Part shown: piece after piece, positions 35,797 through 44,658 of the stretch
Numbering within the stretch: the stretch's first letter is position 1
How the letters are laid out: the number at the start of each line of letters is the position of its first letter
Translations under genes and position numbers: made by a program
Notes under the pieces: model-generated
Database searches by the model: none
What the model saw: only the letters and a program-made list of their open reading frames with translations
Told to the model about the DNA's origin: nothing
Source of the DNA: Phytohabitans rumicis
GTDB taxonomy: Bacteria > Actinomycetota > Actinomycetes > Mycobacteriales > Micromonosporaceae
Direction of reading: 5' to 3'
Assembly: GCF_011764445.1 (NCBI RefSeq)
Contig: NZ_BLPG01000002.1
Location: forward strand, 930,001 to 994,000
Length of the DNA stretch: 64,000 bases

Positions 35797-36891
35797 GTGG
35801 GATCGTTGTTCGCACGCGTCGCGCGCCGGATCTCCGCGACGCACATCCGGCACGTCGCCCCGGTCGCACCGGGTACCGAGACCGGCCTGGTGGCGCAGGT
35901 GTACCGGCAGATGGAGGCCGACTTCGGCATGGTCGCGCCGCCGATGGCCCTGCACACGCCGGCCCCCACGGCCCTCGCGGCGACCTGGCTGATCCTGCGG
36001 GAGACGCTGCTGGCCGGTCCCGCGGTAGGCCGGCCGGCGAAGGAGGCGGTGGCGGCCGCGGTGTCCCTGGCCAACCGGTGTCCGTACTGCGCCGAGGTGC
36101 ACGGCGCCGCGCTGCTGGGCCTGTCGCCCGGACCGGACGCGACCGCGGTCGCCGCCGGCCGGTTCGACGCCGTCGCGGACCAGGGGCTGCGGGAGTTGGC
36201 CGCCTGGGCCGCGGCGACCGCGAGCCAGCAGGCCACCGGCGGGCCGGTACCGTTCCCGGCCCGCCAGGCCCCGGAGATCATCGGTGTGGCGGTGACCTTC
36301 CACTACATCAACCGGATGGTCAGCGTCTTTCTCACCGAGTCACCGCTGCCTCCCGTACCGGCGGCGGCGCTACCGGTCGCCCGGCGAGCTGCCCGGCTCA
36401 TGATGGGCCGCATGGCCCGGCGGCGTCCCGCACCGGGTACGGCGCTGGCGCTCCTGCCGGACGCACCGCTGCCGCCGGACCTGTCCTGGGCGGCCGGCCA
36501 GCCGCCCATCGCGGCGGCCTTCGCGCGGGCCAGCGCGGCCTTCGAGGCCGGTGGCCGGCGCTCGGTTCCCGAAGGCGTACGCGCGGTGGTGCTGGCCACG
36601 CTGTCCCGCCGCGCCGGTGTCGAGCCGGGGCTCGGTGAGCCGGCCTGGCTGAGCGAGGCGGTCGACGGCCGGCCGGCACGGGAGCGGCCGGCCGCGCGGC
36701 TGGCGCTGCTCACCGCGTTCGCGCCGTACCGGGTGACCGCCGAGCTGGTCGCGGAGGTCCGGGCCGGCCTCGACGACGCGGGATTGATCGATCTCACATC
36801 CTGGGCCAGCTTCACGGCGGCACGCGCGCTCGGCGCCCGGCTCGGGCGGGCCGAGGAGGCGCCGCCGGCGCCTCAGAACGAGCCGGCATAG
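35797..36891 (+). CDS. AhpD-like (carboxymuconolactone decarboxylase fold) protein, copy 2
   Basis: 364-residue paralogue of the protein at 28850-29917. The redox motif is Cys95-Pro-Tyr-Cys98 and His102 (NRCPYCAEVHG), preceded by KEAVAAAVSLA; the second half has GVAVTFHYINRMVSVFL, matching copy 1. The GTG start at 35797 is preceded by AAAGGAG at a rather long spacing. The gene is the last of the DUF5987-GMC operon. Having one copy in each arm of the cluster suggests the two act in related but separate redox steps or as a hetero-oligomer. Confidence 0.85.
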   Translation: MGSLFARVARRISATHIRHVAPVAPGTETGLVAQVYRQMEADFGMVAPPMALHTPAPTALAATWLILRETLLAGPAVGRPAKEAVAAAVSLANRCPYCAEVHGAALLGLSPGPDATAVAAGRFDAVADQGLRELAAWAAATASQQATGGPVPFPARQAPEIIGVAVTFHYINRMVSVFLTESPLPPVPAAALPVARRAARLMMGRMARRRPAPGTALALLPDAPLPPDLSWAAGQPPIAAAFARASAAFEAGGRRSVPEGVRAVVLATLSRRAGVEPGLGEPAWLSEAVDGRPARERPAARLALLTAFAPYRVTAELVAEVRAGLDDAGLIDLTSWASFTAARALGARLGRAEEAPPAPQNEPA

Positions 36892-37271
36892 CGCGGAAAG
36901 AGACTTTTCCCCTGGCGCAGACCAGGTAGCGATACTATCCAAAGCAGTGCGCACCGCTATCCGAATCCCACTTCACGATTGCGCTCCGCATCGGCTTGGT
37001 GATTGTCGGCATTGCTACGGGGCGCGGGGTCGGCTAACCTCGACCTGGTCGGGAACGCATCGGCCGGGACGAGAGCGCGAAGCAGCGGGGAAGCGCAACG
37101 AGGCATCTAGCTTCGACAGTTTCTATTTTACACATGATTAAGGGCCTATGCCTACGGGACCGGGGCATTCTGGTAGGCATTTCCTTCTCCCGCTTCGTTT
37201 TACTCGACCACAGGCACGATTCCAGTGAACCGGTCAAGGCGACTCCGGTTCCTCGAGACACACGGGAGCAG
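36892..37271. promoter_or_regulatory. Long intergenic region upstream of the AraC regulator
   Basis: About 380 bp with no supportable gene and A+T-rich patches. Two perfect inverted repeats stand out: ATGCCTAC (37148-37155) with GTAGGCAT (37173-37180), 17 nt apart, and GAACCGG (37227-37233) with CCGGTTC (37245-37251), 11 nt apart. The second lies about 20 bp before the AraC-type gene and could be an autoregulatory site. No tRNA-like cloverleaf or strong terminator was found. Confidence 0.55.
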
Positions 37272-37273
37272 GT

Positions 37274-38020
37274 GTGGACGAATCGATTCAGCAGGCCGTG
37301 AACCGCGCCATCATCGCCATGCGGGAGAACCTGGGAGAACAGCTCACCGTGGACGACATCGCGCGGGCCGCGATGTTCAGCAAGTTCCACTTTACGCGAA
37401 TCTTCCAACGCGCCACTGGCGTATCTCCGGGGCGCTTTCTCTCGGCACTTCGACTGCAGCGGGCCAAGCATTTGTTGGTATCGACATCGCTCAACGTCGC
37501 CGATATCAGCCTGCGCGTTGGATACAACAGCGTAGGCACCTTCAGTACGCGATTCAGCAAGAGCGTCGGCATGTCGCCGACGGCTTATCGGAAACGGGCC
37601 GGATTCGCGCCCCATATTCCACTGGATCCGTACTTCGGGCGGGAGCATCGGTCGGCTTCCCACGTTTACGGACGGGTGTGGTCGGCGCAAGCGGAGGCTA
37701 CTGTTTTCGTCGGCCTCTTTCCCGATCGCATTCCGCAGGGACGGCCGGTGCGGTGCACCATCCTGCCCGGCCGGGGCCAGTACCGCTTCGACAGCGTCCC
37801 GCCCGGCACGTGGTACCTGCTCGCACAGGCGGTGACCGGCGCCCTGGACGGCGCGGACGACACGATCTCCGTCGCCACGCGAGGCCCACTGACGATCGGC
37901 CGCGATACGGTCGTCCAGGCGGACCTTGGACTCAAGCCGGCGGACACCCTTGACCCGCCGGTGCTGCTCGCCCTGCTCGACGCCCGAAAGCTGGCGCTGG
38001 CCAGGACGACCGCTGCGTGA
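37274..38020 (+). CDS. AraC-family transcriptional regulator with C-terminal beta-sandwich-like domain
   Basis: 248 residues. The two helix-turn-helix units occupy residues 10-108: LTVDDIARAAMFSKFHFTRIF and LNVADISLRVGYNSVGTFSTRF, then the signature MSPTAYRK. The order is reversed relative to classic AraC: DNA-binding domain first, then a domain with VYGRVWSAQ, GRGQYRFDSVPPGTWYLLAQ, which looks like a carboxypeptidase-regulatory-type beta-sandwich. Two overlapping GTG starts (37272, 37274) exist; only 37274 is in frame. It sits at the cluster edge and is a good candidate pathway regulator. Effector unknown. Confidence 0.88.
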   Translation: MDESIQQAVNRAIIAMRENLGEQLTVDDIARAAMFSKFHFTRIFQRATGVSPGRFLSALRLQRAKHLLVSTSLNVADISLRVGYNSVGTFSTRFSKSVGMSPTAYRKRAGFAPHIPLDPYFGREHRSASHVYGRVWSAQAEATVFVGLFPDRIPQGRPVRCTILPGRGQYRFDSVPPGTWYLLAQAVTGALDGADDTISVATRGPLTIGRDTVVQADLGLKPADTLDPPVLLALLDARKLALARTTAA

Positions 38021-38080
38021 TCCGGCCGCGCGCGTCGGCACCCCGCCGGCCGATGCGCCGCTCACGCAGGTCGACGGAGA

Positions 38081-38111
38081 TTGACACCTTCGCATTTGCC
38101 GATGCGACACT
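38081..38111 (+). promoter_or_regulatory. MerR-type promoter with operator in a 19-bp spacer
   Basis: A consensus -35 box TTGACA (38081-38086) and a -10-like GACACT (38106-38111) are separated by exactly 19 bp. Inside the spacer is a perfect palindrome TCGCAT-N6-ATGCGA (38090-38095, 38102-38107). Elongated 19-bp spacers holding a dyad are the hallmark of MerR-controlled promoters, and the MerR-family gene starts 36 bp downstream, so autoregulation is likely. Confidence 0.75.
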
Positions 38112-38146
38112 CTTTCGGAACGAGGGCCACAACCGCGGGGGGTTTG

Positions 38147-38782
38147 ATGCGCATATCCGTTCTCAGCCGACAAACCGGAGTCCCCGTCGCCACGATCAAG
38201 TTCTACCTGCGCGAGGGACTCCTTCCCCGAGGCACGCCGATCAGCCGCAACCAGGCCGAGTACGGCGATCTGCACCTGCACCGCCTCCGCCTCATCAGGG
38301 CCTTCACGAACGTCGCCCAGCTCGATCTGTCCACCGTGCGGGAGTTGCTGGCGGCCATCGAGGACGAGCGGGTGCCGCTACGCGACCTGTACGAGGTTGT
38401 CAACACCGCGCTCTATCCCGAGCACAACGCCGCCGACGACCCCGACGGGGTCGACGGCGTCCGCACGGATGTGGACGAGTTCCTCCAGCAGCTGGGCTGG
38501 CAGGTCGATCCGAAAGGGGCCGGGCGGCTGGCGCACGTGGTGGCCACGCTGCGTCACCTCGGCTGCGAATGTGACATGGATTTCTTCGGCTCGTATGCGG
38601 ACGCGGCCGAACGCCTCGCCATTCAGGAGCTTGACCTGCTCAAGCCGGAGGGCACCGTCGCCGACCGGGCCGCCGCCGTCGTACGCACGGTGCTGCTCGA
38701 CGTGGCGCTGGCGACCATGCGCCGGATGGCGCAGGAACACCTGGTCGCCCAGCGGTTCGGCGAGCCCTCCGAGCATCGGTAA
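38147..38782 (+). CDS. MerR-family transcriptional regulator
   Basis: 211 residues. The N-terminal winged helix is standard: MRISVLSRQTGVPVATIKFYLREGLL, then a wing region and LHRLRLIRAF. Residues 90-205 form an enlarged helical effector domain, longer than the coiled coil of metal sensors and without a metal-binding cysteine loop, so it is probably a drug- or metabolite-sensing or orphan member. The ATG at 38147 with GGGGGG upstream starts the homology. Its own promoter looks autoregulated. It closes the group of cluster-edge regulators. Confidence 0.9.
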   Translation: MRISVLSRQTGVPVATIKFYLREGLLPRGTPISRNQAEYGDLHLHRLRLIRAFTNVAQLDLSTVRELLAAIEDERVPLRDLYEVVNTALYPEHNAADDPDGVDGVRTDVDEFLQQLGWQVDPKGAGRLAHVVATLRHLGCECDMDFFGSYADAAERLAIQELDLLKPEGTVADRAAAVVRTVLLDVALATMRRMAQEHLVAQRFGEPSEHR

Positions 38783-38818
38783 GGCCCGCCGACCGCTTGC
38801 TGGTGCCGGAATCTGGTG

Positions 38819-39622
38819 CTACCGCACCTGTGCCGCGAACTGACCGGGACGCCGCCCGGGACCGGCCGGCCCACGGTATGCCTGGGCGAGGTCGAGCCAA
38901 CGGTCGGCCTCGTCGCCCGTCGCCGTGAGCCGGAGGTCGTCGCGGTGCCGGCGCCGGGTTACCAGCAGACAGAAATCGACCGCCGGGCCGCTGATGCGTT
39001 GGGTACTGTCGGCCGGCCCGAACGTCCAGACCGCGCCCGACGGCGCGGTGATCTCGAACCGGAAGTCGACATCCGGCGTGGCCAGGCCGCGCGCCTGGTA
39101 GCCGAAGTCCCAGGTACGGACCGCGAAGGCGACCAGGTGGCCGATGCTGTCACTGTGCTCGCGCCGCACCCCGAGCGCGTCGGCGACGTCCTGGCCGTGC
39201 CCGAACAACTCCATGATGCCGGCGGCCGCCAGCACGGCCACCGGCAGCGGGCGGACCAGCCAGGGCACGATGCGGTCCGGCGGCAGCGCGCCGAGAACCT
39301 GCTCGGCCCGACCGCGTTCGGCACGCCATCGGGTCAGCAGGACCGGCGGCGGCTCCGCGAGGAAGTCCGCCATGGCGTTGTCCACGTTCGCGTTGAAGTC
39401 GCTGCTCAGCTGCGCCGTGATCGCCGCGAACCGCTCCGCGCTGGACGCCGCCAGCGCGGCTAGCCGGAAGGTGGCGCTCAAGTGGGCGATCTGGTGGGCG
39501 ATGGTCCAGCCGAGCGCCGGCGTGGGCAGTGCCCATTGGGCCGGGTCGAGGTCGGCAACCATACGGTCCACCTCGTCACCCGCCGCGCTCAGGTCCACGA
39601 CCACATTTGCTTGATTCATCAT
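38819..39622 (-). CDS. TIGR03084/DinB-like mycothiol-dependent enzyme-type protein
   Basis: 267 residues. The helical bundle opens with a WTIAHQIAHLSATFRLA segment carrying a His in the typical DinB/maleylpyruvate-isomerase position, and a second His in LFGHGQDVADALG; the third ligand is not certain. The C-terminal part (FRFEITAPSGAVWTFG, DFCLLVTRRRHRDD) is the SCP2-like domain seen in the TIGR03084 group. Members are thought to be metal-binding, mycothiol-dependent transferases or isomerases. The start may be either Met of the MM pair. It converges with the MerR gene. Confidence 0.8.
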   Translation of the reverse strand: MMNQANVVVDLSAAGDEVDRMVADLDPAQWALPTPALGWTIAHQIAHLSATFRLAALAASSAERFAAITAQLSSDFNANVDNAMADFLAEPPPVLLTRWRAERGRAEQVLGALPPDRIVPWLVRPLPVAVLAAAGIMELFGHGQDVADALGVRREHSDSIGHLVAFAVRTWDFGYQARGLATPDVDFRFEITAPSGAVWTFGPADSTQRISGPAVDFCLLVTRRRHRDDLRLTATGDEADRWLDLAQAYRGPAGPGRRPGQFAAQVR

Positions 39623-39741
39623 CTTCTAGCCCTTCTCGTAAACCGCCGAAATCTCGTCGCGGTCCTTCCGGTACCTGCCGGGCAGAATGAGAAACCGGCG
39701 CCATTTCCGCACCGGGCTGGTACGACCTGCCGAAGGGGTCC

Positions 39742-40191
39742 CTAGACCCGAGGAATATCGAAAAGTTGCGGAAACTTCGCGGTCAGCGCGAGGTCGCCTT
39801 TTGTCTTCAACTTCCCCTTCATCGCGAGCGCTATGGGATGGGCGTTTCCGGTCACCATGCGAAGGAAGTCGACGGCGCCGATCGTGAGGGTGAGCTTCGG
39901 CTGCCGCCGCGGTGCGGCCGACAGCGCGCACGTCCCGCCCTCGATCACGATCTCGTAGACGTCCACCCCGCCGCCCGGGCCGTCGCCGATCCGCCAGTGC
40001 ACGACGGCCGACATGGCGCCGGCTCGATCGCCCCGGAAGACGCCGGGCATCCGCCCGACGACCGTGTCCAGCACGGCCGAGCGCCGGCTTCCGGTCATGA
40101 GGCCGCGCAGCTCACCGGCAGGGGTGGCCTTGACCAGCAGGGCTAGCTCGCGGGCATCCAGCTTCGCGGGATCGAGATCCTCGATGGGCAT
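39742..40191 (-). CDS. SCP2 sterol-carrier domain protein
   Basis: 149 residues. The C-terminal two-thirds read as an SCP2 domain: VVHWRIGDGPGGGVDVYEIVIEGG, then LTLTIGAVDFLRMVTGNAHPIALAMKGKLKTKGDLALTAK split over the typical beta-helix-helix pattern ending KFPQLFDIP. Such small proteins bind lipids or hydrophobic ligands in a tunnel. It is upstream of, and on the same strand as, the DinB-like gene with a 119-bp gap, which could be cotranscribed. No catalytic residues are expected. Specific ligand unknown. Confidence 0.85.
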   Translation of the reverse strand: MPIEDLDPAKLDARELALLVKATPAGELRGLMTGSRRSAVLDTVVGRMPGVFRGDRAGAMSAVVHWRIGDGPGGGVDVYEIVIEGGTCALSAAPRRQPKLTLTIGAVDFLRMVTGNAHPIALAMKGKLKTKGDLALTAKFPQLFDIPRV

Positions 40192-40305
40192 CCTGTCGTC
40201 CTCCCGTACGGCGGTGCGTGCCCATCGTGGCCGTCGCCGGAACCGCCGCTCAACTTCGTGGTTGCGCCCTTGCCCCGGGCGGACGGACGGGAGCGCTCGA
40301 CCGGG

Positions 40306-40926
40306 TTACGACCGGGCCGGCACGTACCAGCTACCGGCCTCGCCGGGCCTGGCCCCCGGCGTGTCGCCGAAGTAGACCGGCCCGCGGACCCGCGCTACAA
40401 CGCCCATCATGTAGACGTCGGCGATGGCCGCCACGGCGTTGACGATCAGCCCGAAGAGGACGAACATCGACAACCCCGCCGGCCCGAGCGCGACCAGCGG
40501 CAGGCCGAGCACCGGCAGCACGACCAGCGGCGCCGCCAGCGCCGCCACCATGGACCAGCGCGGCAGGTACCAGCCGGGCGCGTCGGCGTAGGCGTACCAG
40601 CCCTTGAACCCGAACATCGGGCGCGCGCCGGTGAGCGCCCACAACACCGCCCCGTGCGCGGCCTCGTGCGCGACCAGGGTGAGCACCGGCGTGAGGATCA
40701 GCCCGCCGGCGAACGCCACCAGGACCACGGCCGCCGGCACGTCCCGCATGTCCAGCGTCCAGCCCTGCGGGCGGACCAGCGCGGCGAGCAGCGCGACGCC
40801 GAAGATCGACGCGATCCCCCACGGCACGGACAGCAGCGACAGCGTGCGCCGCAGGCCGCGGTTGCCCTGCAGGCGGACCGTCCCGCCGAGTACGAACCCC
40901 TCCGGCAGTGATCGACGCGCACGCAT
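40306..40926 (-). CDS. DUF3267-type membrane zinc metalloprotease-like protein
   Basis: 206 residues with four membrane segments. The second helix is followed by VAHEAAHGAVLWALTG, an HExxH zinc motif, with GPVYFGD near the C-terminus: the pattern of DUF3267 putative peptidases. The ATG at 40926 is selected because the upstream in-frame residues are basic and unlike the family. It is divergent from the PadR regulator. Whether it cleaves a membrane substrate is unknown. Confidence 0.8.
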   Translation of the reverse strand: MRARRSLPEGFVLGGTVRLQGNRGLRRTLSLLSVPWGIASIFGVALLAALVRPQGWTLDMRDVPAAVVLVAFAGGLILTPVLTLVAHEAAHGAVLWALTGARPMFGFKGWYAYADAPGWYLPRWSMVAALAAPLVVLPVLGLPLVALGPAGLSMFVLFGLIVNAVAAIADVYMMGVVARVRGPVYFGDTPGARPGEAGSWYVPARS

Positions 40927-40976
40927 GCCGGAGGGTACCACCGCATCGTCCGAGTGCCGATTGACGGCATATACCG

Positions 40977-41342
40977 ATGACCGGTACGTTGTCCGGCGTG
41001 GCACTCCAGGAACCGACGTTCTTCATCCTCACCGCACTGGCCGACCAGCCCTTACACGGGTACGGCGTGATGCAGGCCGTGGGCGAGTTGTCCGGCGGGC
41101 GGCTGCGGCTGCGCGCCGGCACGCTGTACGCGGCGCTGGACCGGCTGGCCGACGACGGCCTCGTCGTGGTCGACCGGGAGGAGGCCGTCGACGGGCGGCT
41201 CCGCCGGTACTACCGGCTCACCGACCACGGCGTGGTGGAGCTCCAGGCCGAGGTGGATCGGCTGCGGGCCAACGCGAGCCTGGCCGCCGCCCGGCTGCGC
41301 AAGGCCGGCCGCCTGCGCCCGGCACCCGGCGGTGTCGGGTGA
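40977..41342 (+). CDS. PadR-family transcriptional regulator
   Basis: 121 residues. Winged-helix protein beginning EPTFFILTALADQPLHGYGVMQAV with the second half RAGTLYAALDRLADDGLV and RRYYRLTDHG, all diagnostic of PadR. A GTG at 40998 would give a shorter form starting VALQEP and is equally plausible. The stop overlaps the GTG of the membrane protein downstream (GTGA), the usual PadR plus membrane-protein gene pair in actinomycetes, so it probably represses this two-gene operon. Confidence 0.92.
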   Translation: MTGTLSGVALQEPTFFILTALADQPLHGYGVMQAVGELSGGRLRLRAGTLYAALDRLADDGLVVVDREEAVDGRLRRYYRLTDHGVVELQAEVDRLRANASLAAARLRKAGRLRPAPGGVG

Positions 41343-42739
41343 CCCGGGGCTCACACCAGGACGCGCTGGAGCGGTGGTACCGCTGGCTGCTGCGCGCCTA
41401 CCCGCGCCGGTACCGCAGCCTGCGCGGCACGGAGATGCTGACCACGCTGCTCGACGCGGCCGAGCCGGGCCAGCGCCGGCCGCACCCGCGGGACGCGGTC
41501 GACCTGCTCCTGGGCGGCGCCCGCTGCCGGTTCGCGGTCCCGCGCGGCCAGGCGTACCTGGCGGTCGCGGTCGTCGTGGCGGCCTTCGCCGGCCTCACCG
41601 CGGCGGCCGCCGCGGGCCGGCTCGCCTGGCCCGCCGCCGCACCCGAGCCCAGCCTGGCGGCGGCCCAGGCCGCGGCGGCCGTCGCGATGCCGCTGCCCCA
41701 GTCCGGCCCACCCAGCCGGTACGACGACCCGCTCGCCCTCGACCAGGGCTCGGCCCGAGTGGAGTTTTCCTACGTGGCGCCGGCCGACCGGCCCGTGGCG
41801 GACGTCGTCCGGCAGTCCCACGGGCGGCTGGCCGCGGACGGCTGGCGGGTCGGGCCGCTGGAGCCCGGCGACCACCTCATCGAGTTCTCGGCCAGCAAGG
41901 GCGACCACCTCGTCCAGGTGCGCGGATACTTTGGACTATCCAATGTAGACTCTCTCACCGTCTGGGTGTCCGGCCGGGTCGCCCACTGGCTCGCACCAGC
42001 CGTCGGTGGCGCGCTGTGCGCCGGCGCCGCCGCCGGCTGGCTGCTGGCCGCATGGGCACTGCGCCGATTCCGGCGGCACGGCCTGCGCGCCCGCCTGGCG
42101 GCCGGCGTCCTCGCCGCGCCCGGCCTCCTCGCCACCGGCTCCGCGCTGTTCGCGGGCGCCTACCAGGCCCTGGCGGTCGGGCCGAAGGACGGCTGGACGC
42201 CCCACGACTCCCTGTTCGCCGCGGCCGCGCTCGCCGCGGTCGGACCGCTGGCCGGGCTCGCCGCCGCCGCGCTGGCGCTGGCCGCCGTCGTGGTCGCCCT
42301 CCCGGTCCGGCCCGACCCGCCAGCGCCCACGCCACCCGAGCGGGCCTGGCGCTACCGTCTCTGGGGCATGGCCGGCACCCACCTGGCATTCGCCGCCGCC
42401 TGGTGCACGGTGGTCGTCCTGTTCCTGGTACGCGGCCAGCACCTGCTCGGCCCGGTCAACGACCCCAAGGAGCTCATCCCGTTCGGCTACCACCCGATGA
42501 ACCCGTTCATGTGGCTGTACGCCGCCCTCGCGTTGCTCTACCTGTTCGGCTTCATGGCCAGCCCGGTGCTGCTGTCGATCTCCGTGCCGCTGCTGGTCAC
42601 CGGCCGGCGGGTGGCCCGCCGAGCCGGCCTGTGGGCCGCCTGGCGGACGCTGCTCCTGGCCGCCGCCACCGCGGTGCTGCTCCCGATCATGACCTTCACC
42701 CCGCTCGGCCAGGAGGCGACCACGTGGTGGCTCGACTAG
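41339..42739 (+). CDS. Multi-pass membrane protein cotranscribed with PadR
   Basis: 466 residues. The N-terminal segment (RWYRWLLRAYPRRYRSLRGTEMLTTLL interrupted by short turns) is the soluble helix pair often seen in PadR-associated membrane proteins. Then come a TM helix near 80-105, an extracytoplasmic domain of about 110 residues, and six to seven further helices. The start GTG overlaps the PadR stop. No enzymatic motif is visible. The 3' end overlaps the convergent HAD gene. Function unknown; a stress-sensing or permease role is possible. Confidence 0.75.
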   Translation: MTRGSHQDALERWYRWLLRAYPRRYRSLRGTEMLTTLLDAAEPGQRRPHPRDAVDLLLGGARCRFAVPRGQAYLAVAVVVAAFAGLTAAAAAGRLAWPAAAPEPSLAAAQAAAAVAMPLPQSGPPSRYDDPLALDQGSARVEFSYVAPADRPVADVVRQSHGRLAADGWRVGPLEPGDHLIEFSASKGDHLVQVRGYFGLSNVDSLTVWVSGRVAHWLAPAVGGALCAGAAAGWLLAAWALRRFRRHGLRARLAAGVLAAPGLLATGSALFAGAYQALAVGPKDGWTPHDSLFAAAALAAVGPLAGLAAAALALAAVVVALPVRPDPPAPTPPERAWRYRLWGMAGTHLAFAAAWCTVVVLFLVRGQHLLGPVNDPKELIPFGYHPMNPFMWLYAALALLYLFGFMASPVLLSISVPLLVTGRRVARRAGLWAAWRTLLLAAATAVLLPIMTFTPLGQEATTWWLD

Positions 42740-43267
42740 CTCAATGGCAGGTCCGACCGGCTGTCTCCGACCGCCGCGCACAGGCGGAGATCCAACTGCA
42801 GCTCTCGTGCCTGCGCGATGGCGAAGTCCCGCTTGTCGTACTCGTCGAAGTGGCGGGCGACGCGGCCCGTGAACCGCCCACCGGCGGTCTCCAACTGCGG
42901 CCCACTGAACGAATGGAACCCGAACCGGTCGGCCAGGTAGCCGCCGACCGGGACCAGGCCAGGGTCGCCAGCACGGGCACCAAACCATTGCGCCGACACC
43001 ACGACACGGTCTCCGCGATGCCAGCAACCAGAGGAAGCCCGGCGAGCCAGCCACGAACCCGCTCCTCGGGCGCCCCTGCCCACCCGGCGGCATCCAGCTC
43101 CGAGACCTGCCGGTTGTCCAGCACGCCAGCGGCGTACGCGTCCTCAGCCTCGGCCAACTCCTCGCGATGCCCGAGGAAGCCCGCCAGGAAGACCGACGAG
43201 CTCGCCCCGGGACGAGGGTGCCATCGACATCGAGAAAGACAGCGCCTACCTGATCAGATGAGGACAC
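42736..43267 (-). pseudogene. HAD-family phosphatase (SerB-like), two frameshifts
   Basis: Reconstructed across three frames: VGAVFLDVDGTLVPG (nucleophile motif I), HREELAEAEDAYAAGVLDNRQ, WCRRNGLVPVLATLAW (motif II region), YLADRFGF and LRLCAAVGDSRSDLPL (motif IV). The first break is in the C-run at 43205-43208 and the second near 42954-42962; each is repaired by adding one base in a G/C run. If those are read errors, this is an intact phosphoserine-phosphatase-like hydrolase of about 175 residues. GTG start at 43267; the 3' end overlaps the stop of the convergent membrane protein. Confidence 0.7.
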
Positions 43268-43421
43268 CGGCCAAGGATGCCAGACGGGTCAGGGTGCCCT
43301 CGATAACTGGCAGGCCGCCGACGTGGTCGATCCAGCAGGTGCGGTGTGCCCGAGCCCTCCACACCCAGCCAGGTCGTGATATCCATTGACGGCGAGGCCG
43401 TTCGCTCGGCACGCCCAGCCC

Positions 43422-44658
43422 TTACTCGCGATGGTGGTAGGTGTTGCGGCGTGGCCGGCGCTCCAGGTCCACGTACGCGGGCGGGATGAACTCGGGCATC
43501 CCGTCCGCGGCGATCTGGACCGTCCAGTGTCCACGATGGATCAGCCGATGGTGGAAGCCGCACAACATGACGCTGTTGCCCAAACGTGGTCGGACCACCA
43601 TCAGCCCACGACCGGATGTGGTGCCCGTAACACCAGCGCGGTGGCCGATCACAGCCAGGGAACGCGCAGCCCTTGTCCCGCAACTCCAGCGCCCGGCGCA
43701 ACGGTCCGCTGATGAGCCGGCGGGTGCGGCCGAGGTCGAGGATCTGCCCGTCACCACCCAGGACGGCGGGGATGATTTTGGCGTCGCAGGCCAGCCGGCG
43801 CACCTGCTCCGGACTGAGCCGCTCACCCGTGTCCAAAGTGCCCACACCAAGCGCCAAGCGCAGCACATCGAACGACACCGTCACCACCACATGCGGCCGC
43901 TCCCCACCGCTCTCCGGCAAATCCTCGGTCCGCATCGCCAGGTCGCAGATCTCAACCAACGCATCAGCCCGTCGCTGCGCCGGGGTACGGACGTCCACGT
44001 CATGACGCGGAGCGCACAACGGATCCAACGCCGCGTTCACCGTCGCCGCGCCGTCCTCGTCCAGCCAGCCCGTCAACCGCACCCGCCCGTCACCGTGCCG
44101 GGTCAGATGGAACGCCCGCGTCTGACGCGCCCTGGCCTCCATCCGCTCCAACGCCTCCGCGTCGGCAGCCTCCGCGAGCTCCGGCGCCACATACGCGAGG
44201 ATGCCCTCGCCGTAACGGCGCAGCGTGTTCGGCTCAAACTCGGCCGCCCGACTGATCATGGCCTTCTCCGCCTTGCCCACCACGTCGGCGGGAAGCTGCT
44301 GTATTGCGGCGGCGATGATCTGGGCCTGCTCGGTATTCACCAGACCGTCGGCGACCGCCTTGGCCAGGACGGGCCGCGCGTCGAGGGCCTGGGCCAGCTC
44401 GAGCATCCGCTTGGCCGCGTGTGGGCTGATCCGCAAATGCTCACGCAGCCACGCTTTCGTGCTGGACGCGTGCTGCGTGATGGCCAGACCGCGGCTGTCG
44501 ATCTCCCGAACCAGCCGCGACTGCAACGCCGCCACCGCCTGCGTGATCGCGTGCACGGCGTCCAAACACTCGACCAGATCCTCGTCGCGTAACGACCACG
44601 TGGGTGTGCTGACGCTCGCGTCGGCCGTGGCCTTGAGCTGCGTCAACACATCCGGCAT
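43422..44658 (-). CDS. DUF222 and HNH-endonuclease domain protein (one frameshift)
   Basis: About 412 residues. The N-terminal helical DUF222 region (ITQAVAALQSRLVREIDSRGL, AWLREHLRISPHAAKRMLEL, LVNTEQAQIIAAAI) is followed by an HNH domain: CAFPGCDRPPRWCYGHHIRSWADGGPT, then NSVMLCGFHHRLIHRGHWTV in the next frame. The break lies near the A-run at 43585-43587. The C-x-x-x-C and His-His-x-Leu-Ile-His features indicate a zinc-bound HNH nuclease. Such genes are abundant and often repeated in actinomycete genomes. The ATG at 44658 gives the family-like MPDVLTQL start. Confidence 0.85.

Noticed and set aside
36892-37271. Possible tRNA or small gene in the longest intergenic gap
   Set aside because: No cloverleaf could be drawn, and the short open frame at 36947-37141 has no ribosome-binding site or protein-like composition.
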